Source of the DNA: Spirochaetota bacterium
GTDB lineage: Bacteria; Spirochaetota; UBA4802; UBA5550
Direction: 5' to 3'
Assembly: GCA_016929135.1 (NCBI GenBank)
Contig: JAFGJK010000084.1
Span: 1 to 51,846, forward strand
Length of the DNA: 51,846 nt
Positions 42,111 through 51,334 of the stretch are shown piece after piece. A program made the translations under genes and the position numbers. Below the pieces are notes generated by a model that saw nothing but the letters and a program-made list of their open reading frames with translations, did not search any database and was not told the DNA's origin. Each line of letters opens with the position of its first letter. Position 1 is the first letter of the stretch.

Positions 42111-44105
42111 TCATTCGATGATCGTGACATACCTCTCACAGTTGGCCAGGGGGACGAAATCGCGCCCCCCGCCAGTGAAGAATTTCGGGAAAAACTCTAC
42201 GTACTGGAGGCGAAGGGTGTGCACGAAGGCCCCCAGGATATTAATCGCCATATTGAAGATATGGCCGAAAATGAGTACCAGGAGAGTAAGGAAGACCCCC
42301 GCCACCGGGATGTCGTACATCATGAAGGCGATGGCGTTGATGGCCATGCCGATTCCCGCGGTGACCATCCCCAGGGCCATGAGACGGATGTAGGAGAGCA
42401 CGTCCCCCAGATAGGAGAAGACCCCGCTCAGGACGAAGAGCTTCAGGAAGCCGATAAAAAAGCGGAAAAAGATCGATTTTTCGCCGCGCCCCCCCAGGAA
42501 CACCACGGCGGCGCCCGCCGCCCCGAAGGCGGCCAGCGCGGGAACCCGAAATGTCTCTGGAACCGGCGGCGGCCCCGACGATACCAGTGACATCCGGACG
42601 CACATCTCAGACGAGAAGAGCACGGTAAGGAGCGAGACGACGATGACGATCCAGGTTCCCCGATCCGCTATGGCGTCGACGATCCTTCCATGCCGGATAT
42701 CGTATATGAACCCCAAGGAGAGCCCGGTGATGACGTGCATAACCCCCAGGGCCAGGACAAGGCGGAAAAAGACCATGGGCTCCACCATGGGATCGAACCA
42801 GATCAGCCGCTCCCGGAGCCCCGTGAGCAGCGGCACCTCCAGGAAGGGGTCCCGCCCCCTGAGGAGATCGCCGAAGATCCCGCCGGTCAGGAGGCCCGTT
42901 ATGACGGTCGCGACCCCCCCCCATAACAGGATGAAGATGATATCCCGGTTCCCCCTCACCTTCGCCAGGGCCAGAGCAGCAAGCATCACCATCACCAGCC
43001 CGTACCCGGCATCGGTGAGCGCCAGGGCGAAAAAAATGACGAAGAACGGAAAGACCACCGGGCTCGGATCGATGCCGTCGTAGGTGGGGTTGCTGTAGAG
43101 TCTGGTGATGAGCTGGAAGGGGGAGAAGATCGGAGGATTCCTGTAGGCCACCGGGGGGGATTCCCCCTCGCCGGGAGGTATCTCCTCGACGACCAGCGAA
43201 TCGAAGCGTGAAACCAGTGCATCCAGGGCCCCGGCGTCCTCCTCTCGAATCCAGCCGCAGAGGATGAAGGAGTTCCCCAGTGTCAGCCAACCCTCCAGCG
43301 CCCTGTCCCTTCTCTCCATGTTGGTGAAGTGCTCCAGGAGGACCAGGAGGGCGTCGAAGTCATCCAGAAGGAGGGTCGCCGCCCCCCGGGCCGCTCTCAT
43401 CTCGCCGGCGAGGGTGCCCAGCTCATGGCGGTTCGCTTCGTACCGCTCCCGCGGCGATGTATCCAGATCCGGCAACTCCAGCTCTTTGAAACCGGCCGCC
43501 GTACGGATCTCGTCGATGTCCCGGCCGCCGGCGTGGAGTGCCAGCAGGAGGACGCTCTCGTTCTTCATCTTTCTGAGGACCTGGCAGTCGGCGTGCTCGA
43601 AATCGCCGATGCGCGCCAGCCTGCCGTTATCGGCAACGCCCAGGAGAATCTGCGCGGCATCGCTCCGGCCGATATCCGCGGGATTCACCACCAGATCACG
43701 CCACGGTTCGAGCCGCCGGTTCTCAGCCGTCAGGGCTTCCCGCCGCGCCTCCAGGCGCGATATCCGCTCCTCAAGGTCCTCGGCCCGCCCTAAAAGTTCT
43801 CCCGGATTGATATCCCTCAGGACTTCGTTGAAACCGGCGGCGGTGACACTTCTGGCAGGAGCCGCGAGCCGCTTCAGCAAGGGCACCTCGGGCTTGTGGC
43901 GGTCGAGGAAGCGCTTCGCATCGGTGAGACGCCGCAGCATGAGCGCGACCTCTCCGCGGAACCCGGCATCCCCGGGGGGCTGCGGTCCCCTTTCCGGGAG
44001 CGGCACAGGATGAAGCACCGAGGCGCTCTGAAGCTCACCGATGAAAGCGTCGCGCTCCGGGCCGTGCCCGGCGATGAGGACCTTTTTCATCCTGCTTATG
44101 GCCAT
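42111..44105 (-). CDS. atpI: V/A-type ATPase subunit I / a, stator membrane subunit (set 2)
   Basis: This 664-residue protein has an N-terminal coiled-coil arm (about 1-340) and a C-terminal membrane half of about eight helices. Arg574 in LSYIRLMALGMVTAGIGMA is the expected essential arginine, in the NtpI-like context. A GGIFGDLLRG loop marks an early membrane segment. It begins one base after the coiled-coil subunit stop and is followed by K, as in ntp operons. Confidence 0.92.
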   Translation of the reverse strand: MAISRMKKVLIAGHGPERDAFIGELQSASVLHPVPLPERGPQPPGDAGFRGEVALMLRRLTDAKRFLDRHKPEVPLLKRLAAPARSVTAAGFNEVLRDINPGELLGRAEDLEERISRLEARREALTAENRRLEPWRDLVVNPADIGRSDAAQILLGVADNGRLARIGDFEHADCQVLRKMKNESVLLLALHAGGRDIDEIRTAAGFKELELPDLDTSPRERYEANRHELGTLAGEMRAARGAATLLLDDFDALLVLLEHFTNMERRDRALEGWLTLGNSFILCGWIREEDAGALDALVSRFDSLVVEEIPPGEGESPPVAYRNPPIFSPFQLITRLYSNPTYDGIDPSPVVFPFFVIFFALALTDAGYGLVMVMLAALALAKVRGNRDIIFILLWGGVATVITGLLTGGIFGDLLRGRDPFLEVPLLTGLRERLIWFDPMVEPMVFFRLVLALGVMHVITGLSLGFIYDIRHGRIVDAIADRGTWIVIVVSLLTVLFSSEMCVRMSLVSSGPPPVPETFRVPALAAFGAAGAAVVFLGGRGEKSIFFRFFIGFLKLFVLSGVFSYLGDVLSYIRLMALGMVTAGIGMAINAIAFMMYDIPVAGVFLTLLVLIFGHIFNMAINILGAFVHTLRLQYVEFFPKFFTGGGRDFVPLANCERYVTIIE

Positions 44106-44106
44106 G

Positions 44107-44421
44107 TCACTCCCCGAGAATCGTTCTCAGGATGAAGCGAATCGCCGCTTCTCTTCTCCCCTGGGCCTCCTCTTCCAGCCGGGCAATCTCTGCCGTAACG
44201 GCCTCCTCGGTCTCCTTCCGGATCGCCTCCGCCTCGCGGGAGGTCTGCGCCAGAATCTCCCGCCGGGCCGACGGAAACTCGCCGTCGAAGCGTATCGTCT
44301 CCGCCTCGAGCCGTTCCCTCAACGCCTCGAGCCGCGCCTCTCCCGTTTTTACGGCCTCGTCGACCACGCGGGCCGCCTCCGCCTCGGCGCTCCGTATTTC
44401 TTCGATGAGATTTTCAGCCAT
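44107..44421 (-). CDS. V/A-type ATPase subunit G/H-like coiled coil (set 2)
   Basis: The 104 residues form a nearly continuous charged coiled coil (LIEEIRSAEAEAARVVDEAV, then EAIRKETEEAVTAEIARLEE), the size of AhaH/NtpF-type stalk subunits that pair with E. It is the first gene of set 2, directly downstream of a good promoter with a short 5' leader. It lacks an obvious ribosome-binding site. Confidence 0.82.
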   Translation of the reverse strand: MAENLIEEIRSAEAEAARVVDEAVKTGEARLEALRERLEAETIRFDGEFPSARREILAQTSREAEAIRKETEEAVTAEIARLEEEAQGRREAAIRFILRTILGE

Positions 44422-44444
44422 GATTTCAACGAAACGATAGTTTT

Positions 44445-44473
44445 ATGATAGTATAAAAAAGGGCAAAAATCAA
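44445..44473 (-). promoter_or_regulatory. promoter of V-ATPase operon 2
   Basis: On the minus strand TTGATT (44468-44473), a 17-base AT-rich spacer and TATCAT (44445-44450) make a good sigma70-type promoter. The start codon at 44421 is about 24 bases below the -10. No comparable promoter is obvious in the 141 bases before set 1, so both ATPases might be read from here. Confidence 0.55.
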
Positions 44474-44627
44474 CATAAAATGAATTTTTTCCATTTTTTG
44501 GGCCAATCTGGCACGTTTTACCGAATACGCGGCCCAAACCCCGGGGCCCGTTGATGGGGATACTCCCGTCTGCGGGGATTGAAATCATGAATGCGATAAT
44601 CGACGGCGGGACGACGGTTTCTGTCCA

Positions 44628-45095
44628 TCACCTCCCCCGAACCACGGCGAAGGTGTGAAAGTCGGCCGGTACGCCCCCCCCCATGGCGTTGAAGTGGACC
44701 ACCGGATCAAGGCCCGCCTCCTTGAAGGCAGTGTAGAGCTCCGCCAGGGCCATGTAGAAATCGCGAAAATCGGGCCCGTCTCCGCGGATCGATGCTGCCG
44801 CCAGGGCGGTCATGAGGGGCGACCCGTCGCCGCTGCCGCGGAATTCCTCGATGCAGCCGTAGAGGAAGGCCAGAAGCGCGTCCACCACCCCCTCGCACCG
44901 CGCCGCCTCCCTCCGCACCATGTCCCTTTCGGCCGGCGGTGCGCCGCGGTAGGCATCGCAGAGCTCGCGGAAAAAATCCGCATTCTTCGCCGAGGGGGGA
45001 CAGAAGCAGAGGGGGCTCGCCGGGGATGCGCGGTCTATCGCCCGCAGCCGCTCCCGGAGCCAGTTGATGTCGATGGCGGATCCGTCTTGCGCCAT
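44628..45095 (-). CDS. hypothetical protein
   Basis: This 155-residue soluble protein is unrecognised. It has a short N-terminal helix (INWLRERLRAIDRA), a Pro/Cys-rich segment (SPLCFCPPSA), then helices and a C-terminal strand pattern HFNAMGGGVPADFHTFAVV. The ATG at 45095 follows GAGGGGGTGAA; a GTG at 45104 is possible. It begins a few bases after the GNAT stop, so the two form an operon. No catalytic motif is evident. Confidence 0.65.
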   Translation of the reverse strand: MAQDGSAIDINWLRERLRAIDRASPASPLCFCPPSAKNADFFRELCDAYRGAPPAERDMVRREAARCEGVVDALLAFLYGCIEEFRGSGDGSPLMTALAAASIRGDGPDFRDFYMALAELYTAFKEAGLDPVVHFNAMGGGVPADFHTFAVVRGR

Positions 45096-45108
45096 GGCGT
45101 TCACCCCC

Positions 45109-45909
45109 TCATCCCAGGTTCCCGGATATTCTCCCGAACAGCCCCTGGGGGCGCCAGGGGAAGCCCCTGCCCAGGACCATCCGCGTGAGCCGCAGGGTCT
45201 TCTTGAAGCCCCGGGACTCCAGGAAGTCGATCCCCTCCCGGTTCTCTGCCGGGAGCACCCCCTTGCATGCCCAGGCGTACCGCAGCTTCATGAGTTCGAT
45301 GCCGGCCTCCGGGTCATCGGCGATCACCGGCCCCTCGTAGAATTCCGGGAGATAGTAGCCGGCGATGCCCCCCCCTCTGCGGTACACGTAGGAGCCCTCC
45401 AGCTGGTCTGCCAGCACCGCGCGCCGGTCCTCGCCGGAGATGCGCTGGTCCAGGGCGAGGACCGCATCGATCTCACCGGGGAGCGGCCTGGCGATATGTC
45501 CGGAGATGCCGGCGAGCCTCAGCGGCTCCCGCCCGGTGAAAAGCAGGTAGTCGGCCTGATCGACAAAGCCGGCCCTCCGGTACACCGGCCGGCCCAGATC
45601 CGTGGCGATGAGCGACACCGTGTCGCAGCCGGCCGCCCGGAGGAGCTCCAGCAGACGCCCGACGATGAAGCCGCCGATCCCCTGTCCCCTGCGCTCCTCC
45701 GCCACGATGACGTGGGCCAGCCAGGCGGTGGCGCCCAGGGAGATCGCCGCCCCGACGCCGGCAATCCCGCCATCCAGCACCACCTTCATGGGAGTGCAGA
45801 AGGGCGAGCGCAGGTAGTACTGGAAGACCGGGACGATGTCCGGCCATTCCGGCGGCTGCAGGGGGCGCAGCCCCTCCATGTCCCGTCCCCTCACCGGCTC
45901 AAGCTCCAT
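45109..45909 (-). CDS. GNAT acetyltransferase with C-terminal Acetyltransf_18-like domain
   Basis: The 266 residues hold an N-terminal GNAT fold with the acetyl-CoA motif AEERRGQGIGGFIV near residue 78 and RPVYRRAGFV at its end. A second domain (about 140-250) resembles the C-terminal half of YitH-type acetyltransferases (Acetyltransf_18-like). The ATG at 45909 follows AAGGAG; an upstream in-frame start at 45957 would add 16 residues. The acceptor substrate is unknown. The downstream hypothetical gene is tightly coupled and may encode a partner. Confidence 0.82.
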   Translation of the reverse strand: MELEPVRGRDMEGLRPLQPPEWPDIVPVFQYYLRSPFCTPMKVVLDGGIAGVGAAISLGATAWLAHVIVAEERRGQGIGGFIVGRLLELLRAAGCDTVSLIATDLGRPVYRRAGFVDQADYLLFTGREPLRLAGISGHIARPLPGEIDAVLALDQRISGEDRRAVLADQLEGSYVYRRGGGIAGYYLPEFYEGPVIADDPEAGIELMKLRYAWACKGVLPAENREGIDFLESRGFKKTLRLTRMVLGRGFPWRPQGLFGRISGNLG

Positions 45910-46119
45910 CGGCCTCACTCCTTTCCACAGGCACCCGTCGCCGGGATCAATAGTCATTTTAACCGCGGGGAGTCCCCGTCACCACCGCTTGAGGAGCGGC
46001 AGGGCCGCCGGGGGCGCACGGTACACCGCCATGGCGGTCCATACACTCTATAAAGAAAAAAAAGACAGAAGGATGCGGGAGCGATTACCGGCTGGATCGG
46101 CCACGCCGAAGGGCAGCTG

Positions 46120-46704
46120 CTAGCCCCAGGAGAACACCTCATGGCAACCGGCGTCCCCTCTCGCTATCATCCGGTCCTTCTCATAGGTCATCCTCGGATG
46201 ATACCGGCTGAAATAGTGAAAAGCAATTTCACACATCCACTGCGTCAGCGCCGGTGCGCCCAGCTCATTGAAGGCCTCGAAAACCAGACACCGCCTGACC
46301 TGGATTTCGAACCGTTCGTCCGTTTCCTCAATCACATCAAACACGATATTGTTGCGCTCGAAGGCCCGGTAGATCCCCGCGAAATCGCGCAGCCCTTCAC
46401 TGGGGCCGAGCCGCCTGAATCCCCGGAAATACACATACCCGCCTTCCCGCAGCACGTCTCTCATTATCTCGTCTGTACGGGCCTTCCCGTACCGCCCCTG
46501 GAGCTTCCGATACAGTTCGGCCAACAGCTGAAAACGATTCTTCAGACCGGCCTTGGTCGCCTCAGCGGGATCCGAAGCCCCCCCGGCCTTATGCCTCACC
46601 GTCAGCGCCCTGAAAAACGCCGGAACCCCCATGCGCAGCGCGGCCCAGAATCCTATCCTCCTTCGTATGACCCGAAACCCTTCCAGGTATTCAGACGTCA
46701 GCAT
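46120..46704 (-). CDS. L-2-amino-thiazoline-4-carboxylic-acid hydrolase-like protein
   Basis: This 194-residue soluble helical protein matches the ATC hydrolase family (PF14196-type). The features are a helical N-terminal half, a central VIEETDERFEIQVRRC strand pair, then HYFSRYHPRM and a C-terminal acidic/cysteine end (ARGDAGCHEVFSW). The family is named for a Pseudomonas cysteine-forming enzyme, but most members are uncharacterised and common in anaerobes. GGGAGAAG precedes the ATG at 46704. It lies in an accessory cluster with methyltransferases, and no cysteine-pathway gene is adjacent. Confidence 0.65.
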   Translation of the reverse strand: MLTSEYLEGFRVIRRRIGFWAALRMGVPAFFRALTVRHKAGGASDPAEATKAGLKNRFQLLAELYRKLQGRYGKARTDEIMRDVLREGGYVYFRGFRRLGPSEGLRDFAGIYRAFERNNIVFDVIEETDERFEIQVRRCLVFEAFNELGAPALTQWMCEIAFHYFSRYHPRMTYEKDRMIARGDAGCHEVFSWG

Positions 46705-46846
46705 CCGCTTCTCCCAATGATGATTTCAACCGGCACCCGCAGAATCGCCGTTGACATTGGACTGTGGGACGGTGACCTGCGCCACGTCACGGCTCCCGCG
46801 AATCTGCAGAAGCCGCCATGATAGTGGGCCACCGTACGGCGGTATT

Positions 46847-47473
46847 CTATTTTAGCGCCACCACACAGTTCACTACCGATGATCCGGATCCTCTTGATCC
46901 GGCTTCGATGCCGTTTCGAAAACCCGCCTCGAACAACAGGCCCTCGATCTCCTGTACGGAATAGAGGCGGAATACGCCATCCTCCAGTTTTCTCTTTTTC
47001 AACTGGCCGGCATCTTCAAAACCCACGACGAATCTTCCCCTCGGCTTGAGAAGCTCCGCGACCCTCTTCGCGGCGAGATCCGGCCTGTCCCAGAAATATA
47101 CCGTGTTGACGCTGCAGGCCTTGTCATAATACCCCTTTTCCAGCGGGACATCGATGAAATCCCCCTGAATAAGCCTGACCCTGCCGTTTCTTATATGCGC
47201 CCTGTTTCTCCTCTCCGCAAGCGACACCATGGTCTTCGAAAAATCGATTCCCACCACCGACCCGCCATCAAGCCGCCGCGCCATTCTATCGATCAGCCTT
47301 CCCGTGCCGAAACCAATTTCGATGATACGGTCATTCGCCCGTATCGACATCATCTCGTATACAAGCCTGTTCAACCGGGCGTTGCCGATATTGAAGACGG
47401 AAGACATGACCAGTCGCCCAAACAGCCCCTCCGGTTTTCTTGCTTGCTCCGAAAAATACGATGAAAAGCTCAT
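46847..47473 (-). CDS. class I SAM-dependent methyltransferase
   Basis: The 208 residues form a Methyltransf_11/25-type Rossmann domain. Motif I is IIEIGFGTGRL (about residues 50-60), and the acidic residue at the end of strand 2 is in VVGIDFSK; VRLIQGDFID and ACSVNTVYFW follow. The first 45 residues (SSYFSEQARKPEGLFGRLV) form an amphipathic lid. AGAGAGGA precedes the ATG. The methyl acceptor is unknown; the shape resembles small-molecule rather than RNA methyltransferases. Confidence 0.85.
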   Translation of the reverse strand: MSFSSYFSEQARKPEGLFGRLVMSSVFNIGNARLNRLVYEMMSIRANDRIIEIGFGTGRLIDRMARRLDGGSVVGIDFSKTMVSLAERRNRAHIRNGRVRLIQGDFIDVPLEKGYYDKACSVNTVYFWDRPDLAAKRVAELLKPRGRFVVGFEDAGQLKKRKLEDGVFRLYSVQEIEGLLFEAGFRNGIEAGSRGSGSSVVNCVVALK

Positions 47474-47539
47474 GAGTCGAATCCTCTCTGGTCCCTGCCC
47501 TTCATGAAGCCGGGCCGGATTATTGTATACTGTATATTC

Positions 47540-48133
47540 TTAGCGAGAACCGCGTCTCTGCATCAGACACCGCCACGCCCTGGGGGGATTCGGATGATTC
47601 GAGCCGAAGCGGCTGGAGGTGAGCGATAGAACCTCGAAACATTCCTCCACCGCCAGTACTATATCCGCCGCAGTCCTCTGCGGCGGCCCGGGGATCATGC
47701 GGTGTTCATCGGCATTGCCGGCGATAGTGAGCCAGAGGCCCTTCCCTTCCAGATGGGAGGCGACATTTCGAACGAACCGTTTCCTGTCATCGATTGAATC
47801 GATCAGATGGAAGCAGCCCCTGTCGAATATGAAACCGAAGGGAGTGTCCTCAATCTCATCCGTTAAGAAATTGACAACCCTGAAGTCGCATATGACGTCC
47901 GCACCGGAGGCCTTCATCTTCGCCCTCTCTATGGCAATATCCGAGGTATCGGTGCCGACAACATGAAAATTGTTCCGTGCAAGCCATATGGAATTGTCCC
48001 CCGTTCCGCAACCTATATCCAGGACCCTGCAGCTCTGGATCGGCTGCTGGGCTACCGTCTCCACGAGATTGAAATCCGGCTTGCCGATGTCCCAGGGGGT
48101 GTCCCCGGTCTTATACCGTTCTTCTATTGCCAC
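47540..48133 (-). CDS. class I SAM-dependent methyltransferase, thiopurine/tellurite (TehB/TPMT)-like
   Basis: This 197-residue protein begins IEERYKTGDTPWDIGKPDF, the lead-in typical of TPMT/TehB-like methyltransferases that act on small thiol, selenium or tellurium compounds. Motif I VLDIGCGTGDNSIWLA and post-I VVGTDTSDIAI follow, then FIFDRGCFHLI. The GTG at 48133 is well placed after AGGAG; a further in-frame GTG at 48148 overlaps that site. It has its own promoter about 180 bases upstream. Confidence 0.83.
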   Translation of the reverse strand: MAIEERYKTGDTPWDIGKPDFNLVETVAQQPIQSCRVLDIGCGTGDNSIWLARNNFHVVGTDTSDIAIERAKMKASGADVICDFRVVNFLTDEIEDTPFGFIFDRGCFHLIDSIDDRKRFVRNVASHLEGKGLWLTIAGNADEHRMIPGPPQRTAADIVLAVEECFEVLSLTSSRFGSNHPNPPRAWRCLMQRRGSR

Positions 48134-48476
48134 AGGTCTACTCCTCACAGAGAATTATATGGATCGCACATTCATACAGCCGGCACGGTCATGTCCCCGT
48201 ACCCGCCAATCCATCGAATTCGGCAGAGAGTCGCCATGAATACTGTCATCTGAAAACAGTTGGAGTTGCATATAACGTTACGGCGCTTCCGGAACCGGCC
48301 CCTTCAGTCGAAATGATACAGCGTAACTGACGGCTGCGTCAAGATAATTTTCACATAATTCCCGCCAGGCCGTACTCTGGATCCCGGGCCCAAGAGCGCC
48401 GCAGACGGGGAAGGCGAGCAGCCGCCGTTTGCTGCATCCGCATGAACGACAGAAACGCATTCACGCATTGACCAGG
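48134..48476. other. intergenic region with the promoter of the TPMT-like gene
   Basis: About 340 bases between two minus-strand methyltransferase genes, with no convincing gene. Apart from the promoter listed separately, a leader of about 170 bases precedes the GTG at 48133. I see no riboswitch-like fold. Confidence 0.4.
48313..48342 (-). promoter_or_regulatory. promoter of the TPMT-like methyltransferase
   Basis: Minus-strand TTGACG (48337-48342), an 18-base spacer and TATCAT (48313-48318) form a good sigma70-type promoter. It lies about 180 bases upstream of the GTG start. Confidence 0.5.
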
Positions 48477-49097
48477 CTATACCTTTTTTGCGGCGATGAA
48501 GCAATTCGGGGGATTGCGATAGAGATTCCGTGTTTCGACGATTCTGAAACCGTTTCTCGTTATGAAGTGTTCCAATTCTGCTATCTTCAATTTCCTCATA
48601 AAGGGGACAATGCCCAGCTTCGAAAGGAATGACATGAGGAGCGCCGCAATAGTAAATTTTTCGCCCAGACAGTCGGTCGTGGAGATGAATACGCCATCCG
48701 GGGACAACAGCCTGTTAATCCTGTCAAGAACCCTGTCGATATCATTGATAAGGTAAAGAACGTTATACGCCAATAGTGCATCATACCGCCTGTTGTCGAA
48801 TCGGGAATCGAAGATATCGGCCACCGAATATTCGACATTTGTAATACCATTCTCCGCTGTCTTTGTTTTTGCCACCTCAACCATTTTTTCGGATGTATCT
48901 ATCGCAACTATGCTCTTTACACATCCGGCCAAACCGATTGTCGTTATGCCGGTTCCACATGCGAAATCGAGAACAGAGTAATCGTCATCGAGATGTTTTC
49001 TGCTCAGTTCGATGGTATCCCCATAGGTTTTTGCATACTTCCTGCTCACCTGACGGTCATAGCGTGCAGCCATTCTGTTCCAGAATCTCTTTGACAT
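48477..49097 (-). CDS. class I SAM-dependent methyltransferase
   Basis: This 206-residue Methyltransf_11-type enzyme begins KRFWNRMAARYDRQVSR, with motif I VLDFACGTGITTIGLA, post-I IVAIDTSEKMVEVA and ALLAYNVLYLI at motif II. Its base composition is clearly more AT-rich than the V-ATPase region (for example around 48730-48790), suggesting acquisition by transfer. The ATG at 49097 is right after GGGGAG; a TTG further upstream is less likely. The acceptor is unknown. Confidence 0.83.
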   Translation of the reverse strand: MSKRFWNRMAARYDRQVSRKYAKTYGDTIELSRKHLDDDYSVLDFACGTGITTIGLAGCVKSIVAIDTSEKMVEVAKTKTAENGITNVEYSVADIFDSRFDNRRYDALLAYNVLYLINDIDRVLDRINRLLSPDGVFISTTDCLGEKFTIAALLMSFLSKLGIVPFMRKLKIAELEHFITRNGFRIVETRNLYRNPPNCFIAAKKV

Positions 49098-49339
49098 ACT
49101 CCCCCCGATTATGTGTAACAATGAAATTCATTTTCGACCGAACATCAGGCACCGCATCCGCATATACATGATGCTCCGAGAACCGACGGAGTGCAAGGAA
49201 AATCACTGCATCACCGTCCGAGGAGGGCGGACAATCCATACGCCGCCGGACTCCTCTCCACCCTTCCGCGCAGCTGCCCCCGGGACAGCGATGAATACTG
49301 TAATTTCGCACCATGATACGGAATCGGATTGTATGACTC

Positions 49340-49669
49340 TCACTGATGTGACAGGCTCTCGCTCAGGTTCAACAGTATCACGCCGACGACTATAATGAGA
49401 ATAGAAATGACCTTCATCACCGTGACGGGTTCCTTGAAATACGCCATGCCGATGATGGAAACCAGCAATATTCCGATACCGGCCCAGATCGCATAGATGA
49501 AACTGAGATCGAAGTGCTTCAGGGCAAAAATGAATATGGTGAAGGAGATCCCCCAGAAAACAAAGGTAAGGATCGACGGATATAGATTCGAGAATCCGTT
49601 TGAAAGCTTCATGCAGGTGGAACCGCACAGTTCAGCCATGATGGCCGTCGCCAAAAGCAGCCAGCGCAT
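49340..49669 (-). CDS. small multidrug resistance (SMR/EmrE-type) transporter
   Basis: The 109 residues form four membrane helices in the SMR pattern. The essential glutamate is in the first helix (AIMAELCGST), and FAIYAIWAG-like (LSFIYAIWAGIG) and FKEPVTVMKVISI segments follow. SMR proteins work as antiparallel dimers and exchange protons for cationic drugs, guanidinium or polyamines. GGGAGG is placed for the ATG at 49669; an ATG at 49675 is also in frame. Its composition is AT-richer than most of the window. It sits among methyltransferases that could modify its substrates. Confidence 0.88.
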   Translation of the reverse strand: MRWLLLATAIMAELCGSTCMKLSNGFSNLYPSILTFVFWGISFTIFIFALKHFDLSFIYAIWAGIGILLVSIIGMAYFKEPVTVMKVISILIIVVGVILLNLSESLSHQ

Positions 49670-49870
49670 AGTCATACCTCCCGTTCTGTTTACATCTCGA
49701 TATGATCCTATTCCGCATCTCTGAAACAGGATCCGTACCGTCTACTGCCGCATGGGTTCCGACCAGCGCTCCCCTGTCGGGGGCCGGCGCCCCCCTGCAG
49801 GAAACGCTCCCGGTGATTCCTGGCCGGATGCCGCAACCGGTTTTACGACACTGCCTCCCGATGATCGATA

Positions 49871-50662
49871 TCACATCTGCTTCGCAACCGATAGAAAGCA
49901 GTAGCCGCCATCATACAATTCCCTGTTCCGGTAATGGCCGTACCGCTCATCCCACCTGCCGTTTTTCAGGTCAGATCCCAGCCTCCCGACGCAGTTCTCG
50001 GTCACCCCGTCATCCGAAAGGGCGAAGCAGGATATGCCGCTTCGAAAACCGGCATCCAGATACCTTTCCGGATACCGCCATGCCGAATAGAAAAAACTGT
50101 CGGCGAGATCACCGGGGAGGAGGAAGGGGGTAATGCTGACCGGAGAGGCGAAAAGGTCCTCAACCAGGGCAACGACCGATCCGCGTTCCGGCAGACTCCC
50201 GCACGCGGATTCATAGTGAGGATGAAAATAGTCCCGTATCCAGCAGCCCTCCTCCGCCATCCGGGGATCCGCCGTGAAGACGACGAGGGTGCCGCTCCTC
50301 CTCAGGATGCGATGCATCTCCCCGTACGCCTTCTCCAGCGAGCTGAAATGATGGGTGGCCAAGATGCACACGACGCCGTCATAGCAATTGCCGTCAAGGG
50401 GCATTCGCTCGGCAGATCCGGAAAACCACGCCAGATTCTCGTGGTCTCTTCGCTGCCGCCGCATCCTATCCGAAGGCTCCAGGGCGTGAACGGTGTAATG
50501 CAGCCTCGCCAGCTCGTACGAGTAGTTGCCCGTCCCCGCGCCGATGTCCGCGACGAGCGAACCGGGCGGACATTTCAATAAAGAGAGAACCGAGGAGAGT
50601 ATCCTTTCGTCGGCGCGACGGGTCTCATTGTAATTGTCCCCGATGGAGTCGTACACGGTCAT
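49871..50662 (-). CDS. class I SAM-dependent methyltransferase
   Basis: From the ATG at 50662 the protein has 263 residues: a short lead (MTVYDSIGDNYNETR) typical of Methyltransf_11 enzymes, motif I VADIGAGTGNYSYELA, post-I VHALEPSDRM, then VVCILATHHF and a long C-terminal extension (about 150-263). A GTG at 50704 would add 14 residues and lies just after the stop of the small upstream gene. The ribosome-binding site is weak for both. The acceptor is unknown. Confidence 0.83.
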   Translation of the reverse strand: MTVYDSIGDNYNETRRADERILSSVLSLLKCPPGSLVADIGAGTGNYSYELARLHYTVHALEPSDRMRRQRRDHENLAWFSGSAERMPLDGNCYDGVVCILATHHFSSLEKAYGEMHRILRRSGTLVVFTADPRMAEEGCWIRDYFHPHYESACGSLPERGSVVALVEDLFASPVSITPFLLPGDLADSFFYSAWRYPERYLDAGFRSGISCFALSDDGVTENCVGRLGSDLKNGRWDERYGHYRNRELYDGGYCFLSVAKQM

Positions 50663-50708
50663 TTCATATTCGCAGATGATGGGGGATTCGCCATGCCATC
50701 GCACCGCA

Positions 50709-50960
50709 TCATTGAAGCGGGACGTTCAGTCTTCTGGCAACATCTACAAGGTCCTTCAAAAACGACGAGCCGGTCGACCGTATCGAGGCGTATTCGGGAG
50801 AATCGATGCCCGCCACCCGGTATCCCCCCTCCAGGAGGCCCACCAGGCGTGCGGTCTCCCTGACGGTGGCCTGAATCTGCATGCCTATTACCTTGTCGAA
50901 ATCCTCCCCCTCGACCTCCTGAAAATAGCGCGCGTACCTCTCCCTTTCATCCATTGCCAT
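50709..50960 (-). CDS. small helical protein (83 residues), unknown
   Basis: GGAGG sits six bases before the ATG at 50960. The 83 residues are hydrophilic and mostly helical, acidic at the start (DERERYARYFQEVEGEDFDK) and basic near the end (FLKDLVDVARRLN). No family is recognised. It directly precedes the methyltransferase at 49871-50662, separated by 46 bases or less, so they are probably one operon, and it may be a small partner of that enzyme. Frames reading further upstream look non-coding. Confidence 0.6.
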   Translation of the reverse strand: MAMDERERYARYFQEVEGEDFDKVIGMQIQATVRETARLVGLLEGGYRVAGIDSPEYASIRSTGSSFLKDLVDVARRLNVPLQ

Positions 50961-51179
50961 GACCGTCCTCCGGTAGGTGGTATCATCTCCCCGGCACGGA
51001 TGCCGGTGAGCCTTGCACACTGGGGCGCCGATGTCATACAGCGTGACGGCGGGCCCGGGGCTGCCGTCCTGGACATGAAAAATAATGAATGATGAGATAT
51101 TAAAGTCAAGTGTATTTCTGTAGAACACCGAGGAGCCGGCGCGGCGGCAATACCTGGCGCGACGCCGCCGCATCGATGC

Positions 51180-51332
51180 TCAGGGCATTCTATAGGTCTT
51201 GTATACATTCCGTTTTCTATCGGTGAAATACATCAGTGTCGTGCGGTCCATCCACCGGGGGTAATACCTTTCAGCGACCCTACCATCACGTATCGACGGT
51301 CTCCGGTCAATTCTGGGTGTGGATGTACGCCG
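51180..51332 (-). pseudogene. C-terminal remnant of an unknown gene
   Basis: A stop-terminated frame without a usable start reads through ERYYPRWMDRTTLMYFTDRK and NVYKTYRMP. The density of aromatic and charged residues looks like real protein rather than noise. The frame begins abruptly at a stop codon at about 51333, next to a promoter-like sequence. It is best explained as the tail of a truncated gene, but I do not recognise the family. Confidence 0.3.
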
Positions 51333-51334
51333 TC

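Noticed and set aside
48313..48476. A riboswitch in front of the TPMT-like methyltransferase
   Set aside because: The leader is long enough, but I could not trace a conserved aptamer core or an expression-platform hairpin.
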